Below are positions 36,698 to 45,295 of a stretch of 64,000 nucleotides of DNA, one piece after another (the first letter of the stretch is position 1; every line of letters begins with the position of its first letter). The notes beneath the pieces were generated by a model. That model was not told the DNA's origin and ran no database searches. It saw only the letters and a program-made list of their open reading frames with translations. Made by a program: the position numbers and the translations under genes. The DNA lies in the NCBI RefSeq assembly GCF_900163645.1, contig NZ_FUKM01000061.1:26513-90512 (forward strand). The letters are read 5' to 3'. The DNA comes from Halomonas citrativorans. Its GTDB lineage: Bacteria; Pseudomonadota; Gammaproteobacteria; Pseudomonadales; Halomonadaceae.

Positions 36698-37018
36698 ATG
36701 GGAAAGCTTATTTCACTGATTGTACTGGTCGCGCTGGGTTATACCGGCGTGTACTTCTATTACGGCCATGCGGTAGAACAGGCGATTCAGCAACAGCTGG
36801 ATAACCGTGGCCTTTCTGCGGTTAGCGTTGATAACGTTGAGTACGGCGTGCTGGCGCCCATTAGCAACTCTGCGAATCTTACGGTCAGCGTTACTTACCG
36901 CGGCGCCCAAGCGGAGCTGGATCTAACCGTGGAAGGCCACCCCGTGTTTTCTGATGAGGTAAGCGTTCAGTTTGATGGCCTGCAAGCGCTACGGTTGGGC
37001 ATTGGTTTGGGGATGTAG
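36698..37018 (+). CDS. Small membrane-anchored or exported protein of unknown function
   Basis: A 106-residue protein with one N-terminal hydrophobic segment (LISLIVLVALGYTGVYFYYG), either a signal anchor or an uncleaved signal. A soluble beta-rich domain of ~80 residues follows, with LDNRGLSAVSVDNVEYGVLAPISNSA. ATG at 36698 is chosen because AGGAGG lies 7 bases upstream; the frame opens earlier. I do not recognise a family. It stands alone after the LysR gene and may be envelope-associated. Confidence 0.65.
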   Translation: MGKLISLIVLVALGYTGVYFYYGHAVEQAIQQQLDNRGLSAVSVDNVEYGVLAPISNSANLTVSVTYRGAQAELDLTVEGHPVFSDEVSVQFDGLQALRLGIGLGM

Positions 37019-37244
37019 TAACGCTTCAACGTGACAAGGCAAGAGGGCATCCGTCTAAGCACTTTCGTTACGATCCAGCCTTTCAAAGCGGACCGGCACA
37101 GGCGGTGTAACGGTCCGACTTCAATTCTGGCACTCCGTATGTAGGCGGATTGGCATATCCTATTTGAATAGCACCTTGTAAACGCATTGAGACGCGTAGC
37201 GACATATGCTCTTGGCTATTCACTTGTGAAAGATAAGGGAAACC

Positions 37245-37655
37245 ATGTACCCGGTATCTATAAAAGGGGTATTACTTCTGCCCGCCAACAAGGTCGTACT
37301 GGCGCTTAACGACCGCGATGAGTGGGAGCTGCCTGGCGGGCGTATCGAGATAGGCGAAGTATCGTCAGAGTGCCTGGAGCGGGAGTTCGAGGAAGAGCTC
37401 GCTGTGAAAGTCATTGGTCAGGAAATTATCGATAGTTACCTGTTTGAAGTCATTCCCCAAAAGCATGTATTCATCGTCACCTATGGCTGCCATCTTGTGG
37501 GCGACTTCAACCCGACGGTGAGCCACGAACATTCTCGAATTGATACCTTTCCGGTTGATAACTTGCCCCATAACTTACCTGCAGGGTATGCCCAGTCGAT
37601 TAATGCATGGTGCGCCATGCAGGGCAGCCTACCCCTAGTCGATAGTCACGTCTGA
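37245..37655 (+). CDS. NUDIX hydrolase
   Basis: A 136-residue NUDIX-fold hydrolase. The NUDIX box GGRIEIGEVSSECLEREFEEEL (about residues 31-52) fits GX5EX7REUXEEXGU except that the final G is not preserved in the usual position. The family hydrolyses nucleoside diphosphates linked to another moiety. It is a small stand-alone gene with AAGGGAAA before the ATG. Upstream bases carry an inverted repeat CGGACCG...CGGTCCG but no gene. The specific substrate cannot be inferred. Confidence 0.88.
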   Translation: MYPVSIKGVLLLPANKVVLALNDRDEWELPGGRIEIGEVSSECLEREFEEELAVKVIGQEIIDSYLFEVIPQKHVFIVTYGCHLVGDFNPTVSHEHSRIDTFPVDNLPHNLPAGYAQSINAWCAMQGSLPLVDSHV

Positions 37656-37792
37656 TCAATGACAATATCGATAACCGACCGCTGAACACGTTTACTCCGC
37701 GCTGAGAGATGAACATGCACTACCCATCATGGCGGGTGGAACGTACAGGGTTAGCTAGTGAACGCCGCTAAAAGTACACAAGCCATGCATTA

Positions 37793-38140
37793 TTAGCGAT
37801 GGTGCACCGCAAGCGAGTCCTCCGGTGCTTCATGCCGGTCATTCAAACCGTAATCCCGGATGATGGCCGCAACGCGAAGCCGGTAGTCGGCAAAGATTTC
37901 CTGTCGGCCTGCTTTCTGAATGGAACGGTGAGGTTCGAACGTCCGCCACTGCTTGACGGCTTCTTCGTCCCGCCAGAAGGAGAGCGACAGGATTTTGCCT
38001 GGGTGGGTAAGGCTCTCAAAGCGCTCAATCGAAATAAAACCGTCGATATCTTTTAAATGCGGGGCCAGCGTGCTGGCGGCGTCCAGGTAGTCATCTTTGC
38101 GGTCCTTATGGGGTAGCACTTCGAATATCACGGCAATCAT
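37793..38140 (-). CDS. Antibiotic biosynthesis monooxygenase (ABM)-domain protein
   Basis: A 115-residue dimeric alpha/beta-barrel (ferredoxin-like) protein, [43 protein letters not shown]...[16 protein letters not shown]. It matches the YgiN/ABM family, often quinone or heme related or of unknown substrate. The ATG at 38140 overlaps the stop of the upstream NIPSNAP gene (ATGA) and has GGAG 6 bases before it; a start 4 codons earlier is possible. The two form an operon of related small folds, controlled perhaps by the divergent HTH gene. Confidence 0.82.
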   Translation of the reverse strand: MIAVIFEVLPHKDRKDDYLDAASTLAPHLKDIDGFISIERFESLTHPGKILSLSFWRDEEAVKQWRTFEPHRSIQKAGRQEIFADYRLRVAAIIRDYGLNDRHEAPEDSLAVHHR

Positions 38141-38484
38141 AAAGCACTCCATGCATCTGTCGGTGCAATACCCAGCGTGCCATCTACTGCTTCAACGAAG
38201 CTGCGTTCCTCCTTGAGGATAAAGCGTTGCGCCTGCGCCATGACAAAGTTCGCTTGCCCGCCTTCGTCAGAATTTAGCCGTAAACGGTAGGCTTCATAGG
38301 CGGCCAGGCTATCGAAAGCCACAAGGCCCCAGGCCACGTTGTTTGATCCTTCATGGGGAAGAAAATAGCCGATGAGGTGGCCGCCGCAGCGGGGAATAAT
38401 CTGGCCCCAGTTTTCGGCGTACTCCTTGAAGGCGCTACGTTGGAAGGGATCAATCTCGTAGCGAATCACACAGGTAATCGTCAT
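38137..38484 (-). CDS. NIPSNAP-family protein
   Basis: A 115-residue dimeric alpha/beta-barrel protein beginning [67 protein letters not shown], a typical NIPSNAP N-terminus. The function of bacterial members is not settled. It is the first gene of a two-gene operon and is divergent from a winged-helix regulator across 71 bases, so substrate-dependent induction by that regulator is likely (inference). Confidence 0.85.
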   Translation of the reverse strand: MTITCVIRYEIDPFQRSAFKEYAENWGQIIPRCGGHLIGYFLPHEGSNNVAWGLVAFDSLAAYEAYRLRLNSDEGGQANFVMAQAQRFILKEERSFVEAVDGTLGIAPTDAWSAL

Positions 38485-38555
38485 GGGGGATCTCCTCTGG
38501 TTTGAAAGGACAATACCGCGTTGTCGGCCTCTAATGGTTCGACTAGAATCGAATC

Positions 38556-39320
38556 ATGAGTGAAGGCCCCAACATCGTGCGCGTCGCAGCGCTTATCGGA
38601 GATAACGCTAGGGCAGAGGTTCTCTCTGCCCTGATGTCAGGCCGTGCGTACACTGCCACTGAACTGGCAGATACGGCTGGGGTAACCAAGCAGACCATCA
38701 GTTTTCATCTTGGCAAGCTGCTGGAGGCTGCGCTGATTACGGTCGAAAAGCAGGGCCGCCATCGCTATTTCATGCTGGCCGGGCCAGAAGTGGCTAGCCT
38801 GCTTGAATCGCTGATGGGTCTCGCATTTAAAAACGAAGACGGTTCCCGCTTTACCGGCCCCCGTGATCCCGCACTTCGTAAGGCGCGTATCTGTTACGAC
38901 CACTTGGCCGGGGAATTAGGCGTATGTGTGTATGAGCAGATGCTTCAAAATGGCATCTTTCAGCAGCACTCAGGAGGGCTGGACCTCACTGAGCATGGTC
39001 GAGCATGGTTTCTTCGATTGGGTATTGATACCGATGCACTGGCGTCTTCAAAACGTCCATTGTGTAGAACATGCCTCGACTGGAGCGAGCGCAGGCATCA
39101 CCTGGCAGGCGCGCTTGGCAGTGCGCTGCTTACCCGTATTCAGGAACGGGGGTGGGCGAAGCAAGAGAAGGATTCCCGCGTGATTGCGTTCAGCGCTTCA
39201 GGCGAGAAAGCGCTGTGGGCAATGCTCCCACCTCAAAGTACGCTATCGGTTTCCGGCCAGACATTTACCTCTCAGCGGTCTGTGGACATCGAAAACATTC
39301 AAACGATACAACATACATAG
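38556..39320 (+). CDS. ArsR-type winged-helix transcriptional regulator
   Basis: A 254-residue regulator. The N-terminal ArsR-like helix-turn-helix is NARAEVLSALMSGRAYTATELADTAGVTKQTISFHLGKLLEAALITVEKQGRHRYFMLAG (about residues 17-75). A C-terminal half of ~150 residues has a CRTCLDWSERRHHLAGALGSALL block with two cysteines, a pattern common in this longer ArsR subgroup. It is divergent from the NIPSNAP-ABM operon, its probable target. The longer size than simple ArsR repressors suggests a separate sensing domain. Confidence 0.87.
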   Translation: MSEGPNIVRVAALIGDNARAEVLSALMSGRAYTATELADTAGVTKQTISFHLGKLLEAALITVEKQGRHRYFMLAGPEVASLLESLMGLAFKNEDGSRFTGPRDPALRKARICYDHLAGELGVCVYEQMLQNGIFQQHSGGLDLTEHGRAWFLRLGIDTDALASSKRPLCRTCLDWSERRHHLAGALGSALLTRIQERGWAKQEKDSRVIAFSASGEKALWAMLPPQSTLSVSGQTFTSQRSVDIENIQTIQHT

Positions 39321-39349
39321 TCCAACTGTACTTTTTGAGGCCTCGCCTA

Positions 39350-39781
39350 ATGCACTACCGCCCCATAACGATTGAAGATTACGACGCCGCCGTAGCGCTG
39401 TGGCTGAGCACGGAAGGCGTGCGGTTACGCGATGCGGATTCCCGCGAAGGCGTTGCCCGCTATTTGCAGCGTAACTCCGGTTTAAGCTTTGTGGCGGAAG
39501 CAGAGGGAAGCGTAGTGGGCACGATTATGAGCGGCCATGATAGCCACCGGGGCTTTATTCAACACCTGGCGGTCGCGGCTTCACACCGCAACATAGGCGT
39601 CGGCTCACAGCTGGTGGCGCTCTGCCTGGAAGCGCTTAAAAATGAAGGCATCCAAAAATCCCACTTGATGATTCTGGTTGAAAACGAAGCCGGTAAACGC
39701 TTCTGGAGCAACCTGGGTTGGGAGTTTCGTACCGATATCGCGCTCTACTCATTTATCAACGGCGCCGGGCCGAACGCCTAG
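39350..39781 (+). CDS. GNAT-family N-acetyltransferase
   Basis: A 143-residue acetyltransferase starting MHYRPITIEDYDAAVALWLSTEGV. The acetyl-CoA-binding motif A is HLAVAASHRNIGVGSQLVALCLEAL (about residues 67-91), and motif B is NEAGKRFWSNLGWEFR. The start follows the preceding regulator by 29 bases. The nucleotide frame is open far upstream, but ATG 39350 gives the normal GNAT start and follows GAGG. Substrate unknown; small GNATs of this type acetylate amines or N-terminal residues. Confidence 0.9.
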   Translation: MHYRPITIEDYDAAVALWLSTEGVRLRDADSREGVARYLQRNSGLSFVAEAEGSVVGTIMSGHDSHRGFIQHLAVAASHRNIGVGSQLVALCLEALKNEGIQKSHLMILVENEAGKRFWSNLGWEFRTDIALYSFINGAGPNA

Positions 39782-39783
39782 AA

Positions 39784-39842
39784 CTCTGAATGCCTTGGCT
39801 TGGCCGAGTATGGGTAGCCAAATTTGTTGCAACCATTCAGAG
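39784..39842. repeat. Nested inverted repeat between GNAT and methyltransferase genes
   Basis: Outer arms CTCTGAATG and CATTCAGAG enclose inner arms TTGGCT and AGCCAA, forming a cruciform-capable structure just after the GNAT stop codon. It may end the transcript. It has no GTTRRRY core, so it is not counted as an attC. Confidence 0.4.
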
Positions 39843-39942
39843 ATGGCGCGCTATCGTCGCTAAGCCACAAGAACAATGAGCGCAAACATCATACGGATGG
39901 CATAAGCTTGATGTTTCAAGTCATCACGATAAAGGATGCACC

Positions 39943-40638
39943 GTGAACAATGACGAATTAAAAGCTTTATTTGATCAACAAGCATCAAACTATGATCAGC
40001 AGTGGGCAAAACTATCACCCATTACCAACGGGCTCTATTTCCTGCTGGAGTCCGTTTTTGCAGACTTGCCTGAGAATGCCAGAATCCTTTGCGTAGGCGT
40101 GGGAACAGGCAGAGAGCTGATCTATCTAGCCAAGAAGTTTCCCGGCTGGCGCTTCATCGCTGTAGACCCTTCGGGCGCTATGTTAGATGCGTGCCGCGAA
40201 GCTGCCAATAAAGAGAATATCGCATTGCGCTGCACCTTCCATGAAGGGTACGTAGAGTCACTTCCCGATGATACTACCCATGATGGCGCTACCTGCTTTT
40301 TAGTCTCCCAGTTTATGGTGGATAAAGCCGCCCGCGCAGCATTCTTTCAGCAGATTGCTAACAGGCTCAAGCCTGGCGGCGTTTTGGCAAATGCTGACCT
40401 GGCGTTTGATAAAGAGTCTGGGGGCTTTGACGCCATTCTGAAAGTGTGGATGACGGTTATGTCAGGAAGCGGCGTTCCAGCGGAAGCCATCAACAAAGTC
40501 AAAGCTGCCTATGAAAAAGACGTGGCGATTCTCCCACCTGACACCGTTGCCTCGATTATTCAGTCAGGCGGTTTTACACGCCCAGTGCCATTCTTTCAGG
40601 CTGGGTTAATTCACGCCTGGTTTACGAAGCGGGAATAG
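39943..40638 (+). CDS. Class I SAM-dependent methyltransferase
   Basis: A 231-residue Rossmann-fold methyltransferase. Motif I ARILCVGVGTGRELIYLAKKFPG is at about residues 46-68 and the acidic motif II is WRFIAVDPSGAMLDACREA. A later block CFLVSQFMVDKAARAAFFQQIANRLKPGGVLANADLAFD corresponds to motifs post-I to III. No clear substrate features exist. It is a stand-alone unit with a GTG start (GTGAACAATGACG) and no strong ribosome-binding site. Confidence 0.88.
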   Translation: MNNDELKALFDQQASNYDQQWAKLSPITNGLYFLLESVFADLPENARILCVGVGTGRELIYLAKKFPGWRFIAVDPSGAMLDACREAANKENIALRCTFHEGYVESLPDDTTHDGATCFLVSQFMVDKAARAAFFQQIANRLKPGGVLANADLAFDKESGGFDAILKVWMTVMSGSGVPAEAINKVKAAYEKDVAILPPDTVASIIQSGGFTRPVPFFQAGLIHAWFTKRE

Positions 40639-40765
40639 GCGCGTTCAGCCTGCTAATAACAAAAATATTTTCAGTATTGCACTGAACCATGCTTTTTATA
40701 GAAGGCGTCGCACTATATAGACGCAGCTTTTTACAATGAACTTCAACGTCTACAGGAACACATTT

Positions 40766-41167
40766 ATGTCTGATGCACAGAACGCCGTGAACATTGTCAG
40801 CAACTTCCTGGAAGCCTCTATGGCACCTGACCCAGAGCTTGCGGCCACCTATATGGCCCCCGATGTCGTTATCATCTTCACCGGTGGCCGCGCCATGGAA
40901 ACCCCGCACGCCATTACCCACTTTAATGCTGGACGTTATGCGTGGGTTAAAAAAGCGCTAGGGCAGTTTGACTGGACGGTTCACGAGGATCACATCGTTG
41001 TCTACTCCAACGGTACGTTATACGGAGAATGGCCAGATGGACGTCCTTTTGCAGGCAACCGTTATTTGGACCGGTATGAAGTGCGTGAGGGTAAAATTAC
41101 ACGCATGGATGTATGGAACGACAGTGCAGAGTGGATATTAACGCCTGAGCTTAACCGACAGTCTTAA
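40766..41167 (+). CDS. SnoaL-like/NTF2-fold protein
   Basis: A 133-residue protein of the nuclear transport factor 2/SnoaL fold. MSDAQNAVNIVSNFLEASMAPDPELAATYMAPDVVIIFTGG has the typical opening helix and sheet, and EVREGKITRMDVWNDSAEW is the typical closing strand. ATG 40766 is preferred because AGGA lies 9 bases upstream and it gives the usual fold start. These proteins are isomerases, cyclases or ligand binders, so no reaction is assigned. Another NTF2-like protein is encoded at 43397-43786. Confidence 0.8.
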   Translation: MSDAQNAVNIVSNFLEASMAPDPELAATYMAPDVVIIFTGGRAMETPHAITHFNAGRYAWVKKALGQFDWTVHEDHIVVYSNGTLYGEWPDGRPFAGNRYLDRYEVREGKITRMDVWNDSAEWILTPELNRQS

Positions 41168-41290
41168 TCAGCAGCGTGTGCGGAGCTGGGCATGGTTTTT
41201 GAAACAACTGCTCATTTAATTATCAGATAGACAAGTAAAGCTATACCGACGGGTTGTTAGTGCATGACTGCAAAAATACCCGGATAGGAA

Positions 41291-41320
41291 AATGCCAGTC
41301 AGACTTAACGGACTGGCATT
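41291..41320. terminator. Perfect inverted repeat, possible terminator
   Basis: Arms AATGCCAGTC (41291-41300) and GACTGGCATT (41311-41320) are exact complements with a 10-base loop, between the convergent SnoaL-like and GlcG-like genes. No T-run follows. Confidence 0.5.
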
Positions 41321-41394
41321 ACCGCCTTGGCGGGATTATGCGTGAAAGCGAGACGCTGAAAGTGGGGATGATCCCACCGAATTACACAAACAAA

Positions 41395-41877
41395 TTACTC
41401 GGCACCGATTTCATCGAGCCCGGCACGGGCGCAAGACGCGTCGATATCGCCCGATGGTGCACCACCTACACCAATACCGCCGACCAGCTCACCATTGATT
41501 CGTATCGGCAGACCACCCGCCTGAACCACCATCCTGGCATCCATGTTGTGCATCCCATCATTCCCCGGATTGCCACCGATAAATCCGGCCAGGCCAGCCG
41601 TGTCACGCCCCATGCTGGCCGAAGTGAAGGCCTTGCCTATGCTACTGTTGATGGTATGCGGCCCAGCATTATCGGCGCGTAACAGCACTTTCGTTTCACC
41701 GCTACGAGCAGCGATAGCAACGCTGACATTGTGGCCTTCGGCAGAGCAGGCATCCAACGCAGTCTGCGCAGCAGCGAGGCTCATGTCGAGCGGCAAATAA
41801 GGCGCTGTTGGTAGATCTTGCGCCATAACGGAAACAGGAGCCATCAACACGGCAGCCAAAGTAAGATTACGAATCAT
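41395..41877 (-). CDS. GlcG/HbpS-family heme-binding-like protein, exported
   Basis: A 160-residue protein with a signal peptide (MIRNLTLAAVLMAPVSVMAQ), so probably periplasmic. The body, LDMSLAAAQTALDACSAEGHNVSVAIAARSGETKVLLRADNAGPHT, and the glycine-rich end ELVGGIGVGGAPSGDIDASCARAGLDEI match the GlcG/HbpS family (PF03928). HbpS binds heme in Streptomyces; most members are uncharacterised. It is monocistronic, and its upstream region is AT-rich. Confidence 0.88.
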   Translation of the reverse strand: MIRNLTLAAVLMAPVSVMAQDLPTAPYLPLDMSLAAAQTALDACSAEGHNVSVAIAARSGETKVLLRADNAGPHTINSSIGKAFTSASMGRDTAGLAGFIGGNPGNDGMHNMDARMVVQAGGLPIRINGELVGGIGVGGAPSGDIDASCARAGLDEIGAE

Positions 41878-42100
41878 TTTACGTCCTCGGTAAAATTAAT
41901 ATTCATATTGATGCTCTTAACCTATAGCAATGTTTAATAAATATTCAAAGTTTAAATTACTTTGTAGTGCTCTCAAGAGCGCCTATACAGGCTGAACGTG
42001 TCAGCGGGCGTACTGACGCTGAGGATTTTCGTCGCATGCTATAAGCCCGGCAGCTATTCAGTGAAAATGCCTTTTCAGCCATTACTTTTAAAGGTGCCCC

Positions 42101-42670
42101 ATGGCGTTAACCCCCCATCCCTGGGTAGAAGAACTACCGCTACTGCATGACCACCTTTGGGCGCGCCTGGCCCAAGGTGTCAGTGATCGCCACGCACCGG
42201 CGCGTTATCTCACCCTGGCCACCGTTAGCGAAAGCGGCATGCCGCAAGCCCGCACGGTAGTACTCCGCAGCGCCGATAAGCAGGCGGCAACGCTTGCCAT
42301 CTACACTGATATTCACTCAGAAAAGATAAGCGCTCTTCGCGCTAACCCTATGGCCGCGCTGCACGTATGGGATGCTGCTGAGCAGCTCCAAATACGTATA
42401 GAAGCCAGCGTCAGCATTCTGACCGGCGAAGCCGTAAGCGAGCAGTGGCAAAGCCTGCCGGAACATGCCCGCAGCGCCTATAGCAGCGGTCCCGCGCCGG
42501 GGGAACCGATTGTTGCTTCACTGGATTACACCAAAACGCCGGATGAAAGCGCTTTCGCAGTGTTGTGGATGGACGTTCAAGCGATAGAAGCACTGCACTT
42601 GGGCCATCACCATCGCCGCGCCGTATTCTCGCGAGGTGACGGTTGGGCGGGGCAGTGGCTGGTGCCGTGA
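42101..42670 (+). CDS. Pyridoxamine 5'-phosphate oxidase-family flavoprotein
   Basis: A 189-residue FMN-binding split-barrel protein. RYLTLATVSESGMPQARTVVLRSADKQAATLAIYTDIHSEKISALRANPMAALHVWDAAEQLQIRIEA is the PPOX-like core (residues ~35-105). It resembles the Alr4036/PPOX-putative group rather than true PdxH, which lacks this short C-terminus. It may be a general flavin reductase or oxidase. It is followed by a REP-like hairpin. The start (GTGCCCCATGGCG) has no strong ribosome-binding site. Confidence 0.85.
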   Translation: MALTPHPWVEELPLLHDHLWARLAQGVSDRHAPARYLTLATVSESGMPQARTVVLRSADKQAATLAIYTDIHSEKISALRANPMAALHVWDAAEQLQIRIEASVSILTGEAVSEQWQSLPEHARSAYSSGPAPGEPIVASLDYTKTPDESAFAVLWMDVQAIEALHLGHHHRRAVFSRGDGWAGQWLVP

Positions 42671-42710
42671 TGGCCGCGCAGGCCAACACCAATGGCTGGC
42701 ACATTTTGCA

Positions 42711-42733
42711 GGAGCGGGCTTCAGCCCGCGATG
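42711..42733. repeat. REP-like palindrome
   Basis: GGAGCGGGCTTCAGCCCGCG contains the perfect stem GCGGGCT-TC-AGCCCGC (42714-42729). The same kind of sequence (GGAGCGGGCTT...CCCGCG) is the dispersed REP element of Pseudomonas and relatives. It lies 40 bases after the PPOX gene. Confidence 0.7.
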
Positions 42734-42803
42734 GCGTAGACTACTTATTCAAGCCAATGCTAATCGCCGTTCATATTGTAGGCACGGAAGGCAAAGAGGT
42801 TAA

Positions 42804-43106
42804 TTAAACAGGGAAGCCATGATGGCTACCGTCCGGCAGCTCAATATCTACACGGACACGACCGCCCATCGCTTCAACGTAGCGTTTAAGTGAGCTAAGG
42901 CGCATATCCTGGCCCACCTTCTCCAGTCCCGCTACGGTCGGCTGCCTAACACCCATTGCATCTGCAATTTCAGTTTGCGTTTTCTCCGCCAGCAGGCGAA
43001 TTTCGGCTAGCCTGATCTCAAACAGCATATCGCTTGCCTTCGCTTCTGCCGCCGCAACGATCTCTGGCTTTTCTTTTGCCAGTAAATCTTCAAGCTTGCG
43101 TGCCAT
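42804..43106 (-). CDS. XRE-family antitoxin (HigA-like)
   Basis: A 100-residue helix-turn-helix protein. RLLAEKTQTEIADAMGVRQPTVAGLEKVGQDMRLSSLKRYVEAMGGRVRVDIELPDG is the antitoxin signature of HigA-like/RelE-cognate XRE proteins (HTH at about residues 40-62). The N-terminal ~35 residues are a charged helix. It lies 10 bases after a truncated toxin gene on the same strand, in the toxin-first order of HigBA modules. It appears intact, so it may be an orphan antitoxin that still autoregulates. Confidence 0.85.
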   Translation of the reverse strand: MARKLEDLLAKEKPEIVAAAEAKASDMLFEIRLAEIRLLAEKTQTEIADAMGVRQPTVAGLEKVGQDMRLSSLKRYVEAMGGRVRVDIELPDGSHHGFPV

Positions 43107-43116
43107 TGTGACTACC

Positions 43117-43242
43117 TCACTTTAAGGTTTCCAGGTGAGCCGCATACTCTCTGTCGGCAACTGGAATCATTTCATCGTAAAAGCGTTTGTCGTTTCCGCC
43201 TTTTATGTTGTATCGCTCGGCAAAATAAATGATAAGCAGAAA
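43117..43242 (-). pseudogene. C-terminal stump of a RelE/HigB (Gp49-like) toxin
   Basis: Only about 41 codons remain. The end, GGNDKRFYDEMIPVADREYAAHLETLK, matches the C-terminus of Gp49-like RelE/HigB toxins (GGDKS...KRFY...IADxxYDEHL). Upstream of about 43245 the frame continues but without toxin-like sequence, and no N-terminal part of the fold is found on either strand. The toxin thus appears inactivated by a 5' deletion. The antitoxin starts 10 bases downstream. Confidence 0.65.
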
Positions 43243-43396
43243 GCCCCATGCTTCACTATTCCAGCAGGCGAGGTTATCGGCTGGTTGGATCGGACTGTGA
43301 TTCGCGCAACGGATACCCCATGACGATGCGTTTCTGGAAAAACCTCGCCCTGACAGACAACCTGCAGGCAACCGAACCAGGATGGCATTTGGAGAC

Positions 43397-43786
43397 TCAA
43401 GCCAGCTGAGCTTCTATCGCGGTCTTGTCGATCACCGACCAGACTTCCTGAATCTTATTATCACGGAAGAGGTAGAACGCGTTCTCGCAAAACGTCACTT
43501 TTTTGCCGTCCACCGCAAGGCCGAGGAAGCTGCCTTTCGGGGTTACATCGAATCGCAGCCTGCACGCAACATGGGGTGAATCAACGGCCAAAAGCTCAAT
43601 ATTGAAGTGAAGATCGGGTATCTGCTCATAATCGGCTTCCAGCATGGCGCTATAACCATCAAGCCCTAGGCGCCTGCCGTTGTGGTGGACATTGTCATGC
43701 ACAAGCTGGTCAAGGCTCGTCCAATCCTGATGATTGAGGCAGGTGATGTAATCACGGTATGTCGCTTCCAGGTCACGTTTGTTCAT
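43397..43786 (-). CDS. SnoaL-like ester cyclase/NTF2-fold protein
   Basis: A 129-residue protein of the SnoaL-like polyketide-cyclase (ester cyclase) fold. YRDYITCLNHQDWTSLDQLVHDNVHHNGRRLGLDGYSAMLEADYEQIPDLHFNIELLAVDSPHVACRLRFDVTPKG is typical of the family, with paired His in the cavity. ATG 43786 is preferred because GGAGAACCAGG lies immediately upstream; an in-frame start 14 codons earlier lacks one. Substrate unknown. Confidence 0.85.
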   Translation of the reverse strand: MNKRDLEATYRDYITCLNHQDWTSLDQLVHDNVHHNGRRLGLDGYSAMLEADYEQIPDLHFNIELLAVDSPHVACRLRFDVTPKGSFLGLAVDGKKVTFCENAFYLFRDNKIQEVWSVIDKTAIEAQLA

Positions 43787-43885
43787 CCTGGTTCTCCTTT
43801 CCTGGGCAGGCGTGAAGGTATTCGCCAAGGGTACACAGGCTCAGTATCATAAGCAGCCTAAACCAAGCCACAAAAGTCATCATTC

Positions 43886-44221
43886 ATGTCGTGCCCACCT
43901 TGCCCCCATTGCCAATCTGAATTCGTCTATCAGGATCAAAGCCTGTTCATCTGCCCCGAGTGCGCCCACGAATGGAGCCCTTCTGAGACTGAGGCAGAAG
44001 GCACCGTGGCGGTAAAAGATGCCCACGGCACACTGTTAGCGGAAGGCGACAAGGTAACGATGATCAAAGACCTCAAGGTCAAGGGTAGCTCACTGGTACT
44101 CAAGGTAGGCACCAAAGCCGTTATCAAGCGGCTCGTGGATAGCAAGGATCACCAACTGGACTGCAAGGTCGATGGCGCAGGCGACATGATGGTAACCGCT
44201 CATTTTGTGAAAAAGGCCTGA
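43886..44221 (+). CDS. yjdM: Zinc-ribbon protein YjdM (PhnA)
   Basis: A 111-residue protein with an N-terminal zinc ribbon, CPPCPHCQSEFVYQDQSLFICPECAHEW (residues 3-30), followed by the SH3-like domain VKDAHGTLLAEGDKVTMIKDLKVKGSSLVLKVGTKAVIKRL. This is the full YjdM/PhnA family pattern; the phn name is historical and the protein is not part of C-P lyase. Its cellular role is unknown. It is convergent with the LysR gene, 27 bases away. Confidence 0.93.
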   Translation: MSCPPCPHCQSEFVYQDQSLFICPECAHEWSPSETEAEGTVAVKDAHGTLLAEGDKVTMIKDLKVKGSSLVLKVGTKAVIKRLVDSKDHQLDCKVDGAGDMMVTAHFVKKA

Positions 44222-44248
44222 ATAAGAGCCGGAATTCCTCTATCCACA

Positions 44249-45142
44249 TCACGACGCAGTGAGCTGAGGTTCATCCACCACCACCGCGTCACACAACATA
44301 TCAGCAAAGCTTGCCAAGGCGGGTGTCCATGTTTCCGGTTCTGGGGCGACAAAATAGGTATCGATGTGGGCAATAGAAGCGGGCAGCGCCAGTGTGTGAA
44401 TCCCGAACCGGTGCTGGTGAGCGTCAACCGTGCCACGCGGTAGCACCGTGTAGCCCATCCCGGCAGCGACGCAGCCCAGCATCGCATCCAGCGAGCCAAA
44501 CTCGAATATCCGACCCGCATTGACGCCATAGGAAGCCAGCAATAGCTCGATACGCTGGCGATAGCTACACCCTTGGCGAAACGCCATGAAGGCAGACGCC
44601 AGCAGCTCTTGTGAAGAGGGCATCGTCGTCATCGGCATTGAGCCCACTAAGACAAGCTCCTCGCTGAACGCTTTAAGCACGTGGTAGCGGCTATGCTCAA
44701 GCCGCCCAGCCACGAAGGCACAGTCCACCTGCCCATTTAGCAACAACTCGACCAGCTCAGCCGTTGGCCCGGTCTTGAGCTGGATATCAACATCAGGCTG
44801 CGCTGCGTGATACGCCGCTAGTATCGGAGGAAGGCGCAATGCCGTCGTGGTTTCCATGGCGCCTATCCGTAGCCGCCCACATGCCTTCTCCTGGCCCTTG
44901 AACAGCGATACCGCTTCATCATGGGCCGTCAACATGCGCTCAGCGTACTCCACCAGCGCCAAACCCGCGCTTGTAGGACGAACACGGCCCGCACGATGAA
45001 ACAGCTGTACGCCTAACTCCTCCTCAAGTTTCTTAATGTGAGTCGTCACGTTAGATTGCACCGTATGCAAGCGTTTTGCCGCTGCCACGAAGCTGCCTGT
45101 CTCGGCCACCGCCATAAATAGTCGCAGAGATTTAAGTTGCAT
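44249..45142 (-). CDS. LysR-family transcriptional regulator
   Basis: A 297-residue LysR regulator. The N-terminal helix-turn-helix is LKSLRLFMAVAETGSFVAAAKRLHTVQSNVTTHIKKLEEELGVQLFHRAGR (residues 3-53), followed by the effector domain. GRVRPTSAG resembles the usual TP.G motif. It is divergent from an MFS transporter-GST operon, which it probably controls. ATG 45142 has AAAGGTG upstream; a GTG two codons earlier is the alternative. Confidence 0.92.
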   Translation of the reverse strand: MQLKSLRLFMAVAETGSFVAAAKRLHTVQSNVTTHIKKLEEELGVQLFHRAGRVRPTSAGLALVEYAERMLTAHDEAVSLFKGQEKACGRLRIGAMETTTALRLPPILAAYHAAQPDVDIQLKTGPTAELVELLLNGQVDCAFVAGRLEHSRYHVLKAFSEELVLVGSMPMTTMPSSQELLASAFMAFRQGCSYRQRIELLLASYGVNAGRIFEFGSLDAMLGCVAAGMGYTVLPRGTVDAHQHRFGIHTLALPASIAHIDTYFVAPEPETWTPALASFADMLCDAVVVDEPQLTAS

Positions 45143-45295
45143 ACTCACCTTTCTGCCAAACCAGCGTTATCTCAAAAGAAGATAGTAGCTATCAAAACAA
45201 ATCGTTTCTAGAAATAATTCCTCGCGCGTAGTCTGGCTGTGTACTACCGCGCTGCCCGCCTTGCCCGAAAGGCGGCACAAAAAGGACACAACCTG

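Noticed and set aside
39784..39842. Extra attC-like site between GNAT and methyltransferase
   Set aside because: Nested arms exist, but there is no TAAC/GTTRRRY core pair, so it is listed only as an inverted repeat.
43320..43409. Plus-strand 29-codon frame beside the toxin stump
   Set aside because: Very short, overlaps the SnoaL-like gene end, and no ribosome-binding site or family match.
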